Part shown: positions 44,701-56,700 of the stretch, piece after piece
Layout: the number at the start of each line of letters is the position of its first letter
Position numbering within the stretch: position 1 is the first letter of the stretch
Source of the DNA: Plutella xylostella
Lineage: Eukaryota > Arthropoda > Insecta > Lepidoptera > Plutellidae
Length of the DNA stretch: 64,000 bases
Reading direction: 5' to 3'
NCBI RefSeq assembly: GCF_932276165.1
Contig: NC_064010.1
Location: 2,604,001-2,668,000 of the forward strand
Position numbers and translations under genes: made by a program
Notes under the pieces: generated by a model
Told to the model about the DNA's origin: nothing
The model's input: the letters and a program-made list of their open reading frames with translations, nothing else
Databases searched by the model: none

Positions 44701-47700
44701 AGTGCTGGTGGGGGGTCTCCGGACTGTCTGGGATCTCTGAAGCAGCTGGAATGGGGAGAAATACTAGGTTATAAATACGTTTTTGGGGTTTTAGTTTATC
44801 ATGTTTAAACCACCGAACTGCAGTTAATTTACAACGATTGAAGCTATCTCGTAATTTTTTAGGTCTGTCAGACTTCCTTCCTGACGTTAATTTACGGTAT
44901 TCAACTATCTAAAACATTTATTATTGCATGTGCCAATTGCCGTCGAAGAAACAAAAGAGCATAGGTACAGGCTTAATGAAGTCGCAAACTTTGCCATGAG
45001 GATCATGAATTAAATTCGCATTCGAATTCCTTGAACCTCTGGATAACTTCTGCACTCCTGGTACTTTCAAACTTTCCATGATGATTTTTTTGGTTATAAA
45101 TACAAAATGGCCACCATACGAGTATCTTACCGTGATGATGTACGCCTCAGAGCCCTAGATTCAGGGGGGCAAGGGGGGCGCGCGGGAGGCACTTGGACCA
45201 CCTAACATACATTACCCACTAGGACTTATAATAGAACTACCTGTGCAACCGCAACCTTTGCTATCGGGATCGAAGAAGACAAAATCCTTTTCCTTGCACA
45301 TTCCTTGAACCTCTTGCTAACTTCAAAGTCAGAAGAAACAAAAGAGCGTGCTGGCTGAATGCAATCGCAACCTTTGCCAGGATCGATGAGGAAAAAAATC
45401 TAATTCACATTCGAATTCCTTGAACCTCTTGCTAACTTCTACACTCCTGGTACTTTTCACCGGAAAAATTACGTTAAAAAATTCATTTTTGTTTGTGTCT
45501 ATGATATATTTTTGGTAAAAAATACAATATGGCCGCCATTTATTTACATGAAACATCTTATTTACTCACCATGTGGATGTATAGTCATACATACCCACCT
45601 CACATACATACCCATTAGGCTTTATAGTAGAACTGCCTGTGCCATAGTCACAAGAAACAAAAGAGTGTGCTGGCTGAATGCAATCGTGACCTTTGCCATC
45701 GGCATCGAAGAAGACAAAGTTCAAATTCGCATTCGAATTCCTTGAAGTTCTGCACTCCTGGTACTTAAAAGTACTTAAAATTTTTGTTTGGCCGCCATTT
45801 ATTTACATGAAACATCTTATTTACTCACCATGTGGATGTATAGTCCGCCTCAGAGCCCTGGGCTCGGGGGGGCGTAGGGGGGGCGCGCGGGAGGCGCCGG
45901 GCGCGCGACACACCGCCGCTTGGACCACCTCACACACCCGCCTGAAGCGACGTATGTTGCCTGGAAGATATGACGGGTGAGGTGTAAGATCGGATGTTTT
46001 TCAGGTTTTCAGTTTCTAAAGTGGTTGTCAACATTACCTATACGATTCGTTAGACCCGCAAAGTAAGTAAAATTGTAAGAGTTTATAGTGATCCTCATAA
46101 GTTAGTTGCTTTTTTTACCTCAGTGAAACTAATAAATCGCTGTTTTAATAATGACGGTATTTTAATTTGACAAGGAGTAAAAGTCTTAAAGTTACTTATG
46201 TAGCTGATTGTACAAGGTTTTTGTGAATCTAAAATTAATAATGATCCGTGTACACGAAAATGCCAATTTAAATAAATACCTATATGAATATTTACCTGAT
46301 ATTAATGTGAAAGTGATAGCGTAAAGGTATTCCTTCCCGTTTTCACCGGGAGCTTTCGTTATTGTCGAAATGTCAACCTGAAAACAACAAATGTAACGTT
46401 AAAAATATAAGCAAACTTCCATTCCACAGGACATAACATTCATTACTATGATTACTTGCTAGTATTTCCGCGCAAGCATCATATAGCCTTAAAAAGGTTT
46501 CCCGTGGGAATTCCGGGATTAAAAGTAACTTATAAGACTCAGGAATAATATAGTTCAATTGTTTTTTTGTGTCGGTTGGTTTAGAAGCGTATCCATCACC
46601 AAGAATCAATAAAATCTCTCCTCTTTGGAACATTATTGTAGGTATACTGCATTCATTCTTGCTTAGCTGTAGTATACATGTTAATAATATTTTGATTAAA
46701 AAGACACGCAAAGATTGATTACCTTTTGTGCCAAGTAAGGACAAATGGATTAAGTATAGATGGTAATAGCAGTCTAAATAGCTTTACTAATCTTACAGTT
46801 CTCAAGCGACTTTTAACCGTATCAATAAGTAAATAATAATTACCTGAAACCTGACATGCCTCTGGAACATGGCCGGTGCATTGGACCCCCTCTTGTATTC
46901 CACTCTGAACGACATCGGACTGAGCACGCTGTGGGACAATTCTGCTATCTGGAATGATAAATATTGAGTATTTAATTAAAAAGTTCTTAGGGGATAACTG
47001 AAAAAGTATAACCCAAATTTTAAATCAGAAGTGACGTCCCCCCTGAAGCTCTAAAATTGAAATCTATTTTAGTTAAAGGCCAGGGTATTCCACAAGTAAA
47101 GGGGAACTATATTATATACATTGAAGAGAGTGCATTAATTTTAGGTATTTAAAGCTCCTTTCGCATCATAATTATTGCATGGGACTGACAGGCAGCTATA
47201 ATGAAGCTATAAGTAATGTATATCTGAAGAAAACTCACACTCAAAAACGCATGTATCAGATCCGCTTTAACCGTAGCTAGGGGCTTCCCCTTAACCAATG
47301 CAGTAAAAGTCTCCTCTTTATCAGCAGACAGCAGTAGTGAACCGAACCAGGACCGCTTCGTCAGTTCCGGGGAAGATTCTGGGGTCAAGTGGACTTCTTC
47401 TGATGATGCTGTGGAGGAAACGGTGGGGTGTTACTTTATGTTTCATGTTGGTAATGGTGGTTTATCATCATGGCATGTAAATTGTAAATAACACTTGGTA
47501 TTCTGATGTAGTGCTGTATTTATGTAATCCTGGTAGTTAGTAATTACAGTGGTTGGGAGGAATAAGGAAATATTAAGTGTGGGGAACTTTACCCCTTCAT
47601 TACATACAGCATTTTTAATTAGAGGTTTCTTTGAATATTTATGAAACTTCTTGCTATTTCATGCAGCCCTGGTACTTTCTTGTACATAATCATTGTAAAG

Positions 47701-50700
47701 TATTGAAAATCCACCGCCTAGTCTACAGTTTGCTCTCCTGCAGCCTTACTCCCAGCGATGAGTGGCTGAATCGAATTCAACAAAATCGCTAATATCGTAC
47801 TCCCACCGCACATTCTTGCGGCTCACTGTATTGTGACGTCACGCAAACCGTTCAGTGAAAATTATAGCGTTACTAAGCCAGAAATTCGCACCACGAGCTC
47901 ATCATGAGCTCATCACACAGAGTAGATTATATGTCAAAATTGCAATAAACCGCCTTTTTGAAAAAAGTTCCTATTCTTGCGACCGCTGTAGCCATTGCCA
48001 AGCAAAGTATTGTATCTTTTTGTGATTTTGTGAAAAATACCGCAAACCATGGACGACTTGTTAGCATTTGAGTTCCTCGAAATGGATTACGCCATATCCA
48101 ACACCAATCGACGACGAAAACGGAAACGTATCCGTGATGAATGTGATCCTTTCTCCCTTGAGGACTCGGAGTTTCGTCGTCGATATCGTCTTTCCAAAGA
48201 TTTAACGGAGAGCTTGATAGAAGACTTGGGCTCCATGTTCAATGAACCAAGAAAACTATCGGATTTGAGCATAACAGATAAGGTAAGTATCCACGAACAT
48301 AAAATATCAACATATTGGTTTCTTCATCTAAGTCTCGTGATATTAAGGCTATTTCCTCTCAAACAAACACAAACCTTCCTTTATCATTAGCCTACATAAC
48401 ATGACTACTAACCCATCTTTCATTATAGGTTCTTACTGCATTATCTTTTTATGCCACTGGGTCCTATCAGAGACCAACTGGAGACATAGCGGCCCATTCT
48501 ATGGCTCAGCAGACCGTGTCCAAGTGCATAGCACAAGTGACCACAGCCATGAATTCTTTGGCCATGAGACAGAAACACATTGTGTTTCCACATGATCTCC
48601 AAGATAGAAATTTAATTAGGGCTGAGTAAGTATAACATCATTCTGTATTAAGTATAACATAGGCATCTAGATGCTGAATAAAAATTATGAATTTGTTTAT
48701 TAATCTACTTAATATTACTAATATTTTAGGTTCTATGAGAAGTTTGGTATGCCTGGAGTTCTGGGATGTGTAGATGGCACACATGTTGCTATCGTCAGGC
48801 CATCGCAGCATGAGGAACGGTACTTCTGTAGAAAGCATTACCATTCACTGAATGTACAACTAGTAAGTTTCAAAATAAATGCATAATATTTCATAAGGTC
48901 AAGATCAAGGTCTGTTTGACCTTTTGAGACTCAAATGAGTTACTAAATTTTTGATTTTTATTTTAGATCTGTGATGCCAACATGTATATATACAGTGTGG
49001 ACGCCAGTTACGGTGGAGCAACGCATGACTCATTCATTTGGAACCAGCATCCTGTAAAGCAATACCTTGAAAATCTAAATGAAAACACTTGGCTACTAGG
49101 TTTGTATTTATATTCCATTCTACAGTGTGCATTAGCTTTGCTGGGTCAAATTAAAACCACCTAGTCTAACTTTGAAAAATAAATATCTAATGATATAGAA
49201 TTATAGATTAAGAAATAACCTAATTAGCATAATATATTGATATATTGTTTCAGGAGATTCTGGGTATTCGCTTAGGAAGTTCATGATGACTCCAGTTGTG
49301 AATGCAATGCCAAATACCCCTGAGGCATACTACACAGAAAAACAGGTCTAAACCAGGAACACTGTGGAACGTGCTATCGGAGTTCTGAAAGCACGATTCC
49401 GATGTCTGCTATCTCATAGAACATTGCACTACAGCCCCGAGGTAGCTGCCTCGATTGTCAATGCATGTGTCATCTTACACAACATGTGCACCAAGGCCAG
49501 GCTCCCTGTTGTGGAATTAGATGCAAATGAAAACTTGCTGGAAGCTCAATACCAGGTACAGATATGATACAGTATTGTAGAAACAATTTATATACACTTC
49601 CATAATCAAAATTAAGCGCAAATTGAAATATAATTATTTTTTTAGGTTCGGACCCTTGCTGATGCGAACAGGGAGCCCACTGCTGCGCAATCATTGCAAT
49701 TGGGCACAGCCACTAGGCAGAGGCTTATCCATCGTCTCTGGGCAGCTAGAGCTATTCCAAATATTTAGACTAGCCATCAAGTGAGTAGTTATGTAGAGTA
49801 GAACCAATGATTAGTCACTTTAATTTAATTATTTAATGAGTAGTAACTAATTCTTAGCTACTTTGTATTACCTACACACAATACTATTATACCTTTCTTA
49901 CTCATTTCAGCATATACAATGCATACGGAGGGGACATATGAGTAAGAATCTGCAATGATTAGTAACTTTAATTTAATTATTCAATAATTAGTAACTAATA
50001 CTTAAAGCTACTTGGTATAACATAATACTATTATACCTTTCTTGCTCATTTCTCCAGGACTGGATGGGATAAAACTGAGAACAAAACTTGAATTTCAGGG
50101 CAGTATTATTTATTTTATTTCTTTCTTTTCTTTATTAAGTACCAATAATACTTTTACAATTACAATCTTTACCTTGCACCTACACTCGAAGGGGACTGGA
50201 TGCATGGATACAACACTCCAAATTTCAGGGCAGTATTTTGAAGATCACATATTATTGAATTATTACTTTTATTACCAATAATATCTATTGATACAATACT
50301 ATTCTACTTTAATTACCTGTTTCAGTACCTACATTCTCGAGAGGATAGGATGCTCCCGAGTTGAGCACAATACTCCATTTTTCAGGCCAGTATTATACTT
50401 ATTTAATCTGTATTTTTAGTTTAAAAAATGGGTACCTTTCTATTCTATTTATCTTATTTGTTTCAGTCCAGTGAAGAGTGAATACATATACTTGAGACAT
50501 CAAGACATTAGATAATTTCAGGCCAGTATTATTTATTTTATGACTTTTTTACTAATTAACTTTATTACCAATAATATATATCAATACAATCTTTACCTTG
50601 TTTCAGCACCTTCACTCCAAACTCACTGTATGCATGGATACAATACTAATTTTTTCAGGCCAGTATTTTAAATGTTATACTTACTTAATGTCTATTTTTA

Positions 50701-53700
50701 TACTATTTTTGGATACTTTTTCACTCTATTTCTCTCATTTGTTTCAGTCTAGTGAAGAAAGATATTTGGAATATCAAGACATCAACAGATAACTTAAAGA
50801 ACATCATCATTGAATCCATTCAACAGAAAATCGATTACATATTTTTTATAATAATGTAACTTAGTTTAGTTTAAGCATTGATTTTCTGTTGAAATAACAA
50901 GAACCTGTGTTTATTTGGACCCTTAAATAAATGTTTAATTTAAGTAATTAATTTGAAAAGATGCTAAAGGAAGTTTCTTGCCACTTCTTCTTCTGTTAAG
51001 CCTTTCCGAAGTGGTGGTAAAATAAATGATCTATAACATAGCCAAGTTTTATTTTAGTACCTATTGTATGATAATATATGGTTGCTTACAAAAATATGAT
51101 CATTATGTATGCCGATAATTTATATTTAGGTGAGTATCTATTAAAAAAATCGATAGGACTTCAGGTAAAGTGTTAGTTAAATAATCATCATCACAGCCCA
51201 TGACCCACTGCCGGGGCACGGGTCTCCTTTCACTGAAAGGTATTAGGGACGTCGCAACATAGTGTTGTGGCCGGGCCATTAGTCCCATAGGTATTAACTG
51301 GCTACGCCCATGTCAATAACATTGATATAATTCAGTCAGTAAATGAAAGAAAGGGTAAAAAGGAAAACTAAGTATAACTGTAACTCACATGTTTTAATAA
51401 TAATATGTGGGGACATCTCACAGACGTCCATCCAAACTAGTAGTTGAACCCCAATACAAAAATCTGTCTTTAATCAGCCCCGACTGGGAATCGAACCCGG
51501 GACATAGTAGTCAGGGTCACAAATCACTATGGGCGCCTTCAAATTAGTCGCTAATTGTCGCGCGGAAGCAGGGCTGCTGCAGCCGCGCTGCTGTCAAAAT
51601 CCATATAAATTTTGTATATATAGAGATGCATATAAAGATGTGCGACTGCAGCGCCGCAGCCGCGCGTTACAATTTATATGGAATTTAGACAGCAGCGCGG
51701 CTGCAGCGCTGCAGTCTAAATAGCGACTAATTTGAGGGCGCCCTATATTCTGTCTTCGTGTAATATAAAATTCATGATGAACAAAGTGGAGGAGGGATTT
51801 GTATTCATCGTATGGGTTTGTAAAGGCCTGCGCTCTACACCAACTCCGCACCATCACCACAACCTACGCCTCGACCGCGAGGGGTGAAGCCACAGTCATG
51901 TGACAATCTGAAATATTAATAACAATAAAATGACATTAGTACTTATCAACATATTAGATGCTAAGGAAAATAAGTATTTGGCATGGACATAATATAATTT
52001 TACTGACATAATCATATAAAATTTTATTTGTCGATGTTCACTGGAAATTCTATTTTAAGTGTAAAATTCGATATAGTTACTCCCTATGTTTTGTTCTCTG
52101 TGGGGGTGTAAGTACCTGCACCTGACTCTCTCATCTAGACATGCAGGTTTCCTCACGATGTTTTCCTTCACCGTAAGAGCAATGGTATACATTGTACTTA
52201 AATTCAATTACCACCATTCGGGAGGTACTCATTTTTTTTATATTACAATATCATTGGTTACATACCTATCTTTCTTAAGCCATAGACGGTTGACGTTGAT
52301 GGCCGTCAACAATATTCATCGTATGGATTTGTAAGAGCCTGCGCTCAATTCATCAACGGTGGGCCCTCGTCACCTGGTTAAGGCCGCACATCTGAAGCCT
52401 CACTTAGGACGAGGAGGAGGCAATCTAAAATATTATCAATAAAAAAGTAATTAGGTAGTATCAAGATACTAGATGATAACCGGAAAATATAACTGTCGGG
52501 TATTGACACATACTGTTACTAAGATATCTTATCGATTTTAATTTGATGTTTACAAGAAAAGCAAATTTAGTGTAAAATTAAGTTACATACCTATCCCTTA
52601 GGATGTCCCGTATGTCGCAGACGGCTGCAGTCATACGAGCCTGCTCCTTGGCTGTCTCGGCATAGGAGGTTGCTAGCCTGTCTAGAATAGGCAGCAACCG
52701 ATTCCAGCCGTCCGCGCTTCTGTCCGAGTTTAGCATTAGCGTCCTCCTCGCCTCCAGCACTGTCACCGGCTCGTTTTGCTGCCTCTGCCTGCGGCGCAAA
52801 GGCGGTGCAGGTGCAGGGCGCGGCGCCGGCGGTATTGCAGGCGGTGCATGGCGCGGCGCCGGCGGCATTGCAGTCGACGACGGGCGCGGCGCCGGCGGCA
52901 TTGCAGTCGACGACGGGCGCGGCGCCGGCGGCATTGCAGTCGACGACGGGCGCGGCGCCGGCGGCATTGCAGTCGACGACGGGCGCGGCGCTGGCGGCAT
53001 TGCAGTCGACGACGGGCACGGCGCACTAAACGGCAATATGTCCGGCGTCTCAGAGTCTGCACCGACATTGTACAGAGGGGGCGTAGACCAGTAGGCGTAA
53101 TCACGCGGCGACTGGCGCGGCGACGCATCACGCGGCGACTGGCGCGGCGAGCGGCGCGACGCATCACGCGGCGAGCGGCGCGACGCATCACGCGGCGAGC
53201 GGCGCGACGCATCACGCGGCGAGCGGCGCGACGCATCACGCGGCGACTGGCGCGGCGAGCGGCGCGACGCATCACGCGGCGACTGGCGCGGCGAGCGGCG
53301 CGACGCATCACGCGGCGACTGGCGCGGCGAGCGGCGCGACGCATCACGCGGCGAGCGGCGCGACGCATCGCGTGGCCATCGTCGTGGCGAGCGTCGCGGG
53401 GAGCCTCGTGGCGAGCGTCGTGGCGAGCGTCGCGGAGAGCGTCGCGGAGAGCCTCGTGGCGAGCGTAGTGGCGAGCGTCGTGGCGAGCGTCGCGGGGAGC
53501 CTCGTGGCGAGCGTCGTGGCGAGCGTCGCGGAGAGCCTCGTGGCGAGCGTCGTGGCGAGCGTCGTGGCGAGCGTCGCGGGGAGCCTCGTGGCGAGCGTCG
53601 TGGCGAGCGTCGCGGCGAGCGTCGCGGAGAGCCTCGTGGCGAGCGTCGTGGCGAGCGTCGTGGCGAGCGTCGCGGGGAGCCTCGTGGCGAGCGTCGTGGC

Positions 53701-56700
53701 GAGCGGCCAGGCGAGTGGTGCGGTGTGCTGTACGGCGAGGGGCAGTGGAGATGGAAGGGTGGAGTGACTACTACACTGCCTGTGCAGTAACTCTCCAGTA
53801 TGCTGGCCGACCCATAATTTTGGCTGGTGCTGGGCTGTGGCTGCAAATATTTAAAAACCGGTAATTAAATAAGCATAATAATTATGTATTATATTATACC
53901 TATGCCTAATTAGTTATGGTGTAATAGTGGTTATTTATATTATGTAAAATTTTCTGTTAAGTATGTCTGTTGTGTTAGCTGCTGGGGATCCTTATTTGAA
54001 ATAAATAAATAAATTGTAGGTTTTAACTTACAGCCTCGAATGGATCCACTCGTGCCCCAGCTATTCCCATGCCAAAATCATCACCAAGGAGTCCCAAAAA
54101 CTTCTCCTCAATTTCGGTCAACTCCTTGGCTGTTGAAGGGCCGCCACCTGTCCGACTGTGAGAGCTACGCACAGCAGCAACTCTAGCTTTTAGCTTGCAT
54201 TTGTAGTCGTTCCAGTACTAAAAAAGGAAGGAGTCACTTAACATAAATGAGTAATTTACCTACTCACAATGGTGCAGAGCTTATAGTATAGTATAGTACA
54301 ACAATATAGCTATATTCTCTATGTGTCCAAAAACTGTTGGTGATATGCACTAACTAATAGAACCCAATACTGATGAAATGTGGTTGCCCCTCTCTACACC
54401 GCTAATATTCATATGCTTATCCCATATTTTATAAGTGTCAGTCCTAGGTTAAATGTTTTCAGCAAACCATTAGGTACTGCTTCTGCTGCAAAGACTTACT
54501 TATAAGGCATACAGTGTCTGCGCCACATAGTACTTTACGGACGTCCGTTCAACGCAGATGAGGCACTGCAGAAGTACTCAGATACTCAGCCAACGACTGA
54601 CAACCATAATATATGATTATCATACCCTGCTCCAACCTTTCCAGTCTTTAACCGCCCCGTCGCCGTGTGCGTTCAGGATGACCGCGATGCCATCCCACGA
54701 GCGCCGTGCGTATTCCCTCGCCTGGCAACTTTTATTGTGGCCAGTAATGAGACCTTTATGGGTGTTTAATGACTCCCATAAGGTCTCCAACTGGCTCACA
54801 GTTACGCGGCGTCGATTATCCTCACTGAAAACAATGAATGAATCATCATCTTGGCTCGCAATTATCACACTCTAACGATATCGAATCAAATCACGGTACT
54901 AACGACATGTTCATTATAGTTTCGTAACTTTTATTTCCTCGAATAATATCCTATTGCGAATTGCGAAAACTTTCAAATTTTTTTCCGTGGAAAAACGCCT
55001 TTTGGATTTGACGTTTCCGACTGTTTCACAGATTAATTTTGTTGAATTTTAAAAATACGTTCAAAAGACACAAAGTTGATATTTGAACGTAGTTGTTGTG
55101 AATAATAAGTAAATTATGTCATGAATTATTACTTTTAACTAGTGTTTAATAAGTATTTAATATTAATCTTATACTAACGTTGAAAAATAAAAAACATAAT
55201 ATGGACTAATAATTACCGGATTTCTTATTTCAAGCTTCGCTAGTACTTCGAACGCACACCTATTTTTTCCTTGTCAGAGCGAGAAAAAACACAAGATCTT
55301 ATACAATTTTATAGAGCGACATCTCTTTCTTTCACCTCTATTGAAATACGGAACGCAACATCGGCCTGATATCGGCTTACTTCGGCTACCGTTTCAAAAA
55401 TAATCACTAGTCGTTTCTTGATATATTTTCTACGTTGCCTCTGGTCCGCGGCTCAGTCAAAACCGAGGTGGTGGTACCAACTGAATCGGCCCAAATTTTT
55501 CAACTGAGTTTTAATTGGCTTTTTTTGGATAGCGACTATTAATCGCTGGGAGTAAGGCGGCTGGTATCGTAACTCCGACTTAACATAAATTTTGGACTAA
55601 TTGCTGAACAGTTTTGGATGCAACGCCCTCTGCATTTTCCTCCTGTGGAACCTGGGTGATCCTAGGAAGGAGTTCTTGATGGTCGCCAGCCGCAGTGCCA
55701 CCATGGGGCGAAGCCACATTTGCAATATTAGTCCAAGATCTCTTGCTAAATCATTCGGCCCTGTTACTTTCTTGTACAAAACTTGTGCGTTAAGATTGAA
55801 AAACCACCTATTTACCTACCCACCGCTATCTTTTGCTCTCTTGGTATTTTTACCCTGACTGAAATATTTTTTTGTCAAATTGCTAAACAGTTTTGGATGC
55901 AACTCACTCTGCATTTTCCTCCTGTGGAACCTGGGTGAGCCTAGGAAGGAGTTCTTGATGGTCATTTGCGATATTAGTCCAAAATATCTTGCTAACTCAT
56001 GTGGCCCTGGTACTTTCTTGTACAAAACCTTCCGTTAATATTGAAACACCACCTCTTTATTTACCTACCAACGGCGAACCCTTGCTCTCCTGTACCTTAA
56101 ATCCGACTAAACACCAATTTTGGTCAATTGCTAAACAGTTTTGGATGAAACTCACTCTGCATTTTCCTCCTATGGAACCTGGGTGAGCCTAGGAAGGAGT
56201 TCTTGATGGTCGCCAGCCGCGCCCGCCACGGCGCCGCCGCGCTGCCTCCGGGCGGGGAGGCCGCTGTTAGGGCTCCCACTCCTGAAAATGGGGATAGAAA
56301 ATGTTACATAATCTTTGTTAAATAGAAGGCTTTACTAGCGCGGATCCAAGCGCTTAATTACAGTTCAGCTAACTCGACTACGGTGTGAAATTATTTTAGA
56401 TTCTCTTGTAGTGGGGGAAAATCAGTCATTGTTGCGATATTGCGTTGCTTTGCTCTCCTTTCCTATCATACCTTCATTTAAATGCAGAGCCATTCAGTAG
56501 TTTAAAAATAAAATATACCATGAGTCCTATGACAGAGCTCAAATAAATTTTATGTTATTTGTTAGTTTTCAAGGAAAAAATTACGTTATTTACCAGGCAT
56601 TAGCATCTAACATCAAATGTCATAGGACTCATGCTATATTTTACAACACACATATTAGTATACCACTGCTGGTGCACGGGTGTCCTTCAAATGAAAGAAG

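Larger units (their letters stand above)
47743..55558. mobile_element. PIF/Harbinger DNA transposon, full length, 7.8 kb
   Basis: The termini share a perfect 17-bp inverted repeat, GCCTTACTCCCAGCGAT (47743-47759 and complement 55542-55558), with partial similarity beyond. Between them lie the two genes such elements carry: a DDE transposase (48049-49768, plus) and a Myb/SANT protein (54868-52578, minus), convergently arranged. The flanks on both sides belong to one repeat unit of the BRSK intron, so the insertion site is clear, although I found no clean 3-bp duplication. The element is unusually long because of internal tandem arrays, a SINE fragment and a nested MITE. Confidence 0.85.

Noticed and set aside
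52591..53368. Alternative minus-strand frames of 142 and 201 residues
   Set aside because: They overlap the Myb-like exon in other frames and consist only of the same repeats.
52776..53468. 230-residue arginine-rich plus-strand ORF, and the 131-residue ORF at 53372-53767
   Set aside because: They are the antisense of the coding minisatellite in the Myb-like gene. The frame stays open only because unit lengths are multiples of three, and there are no exon borders or domain.
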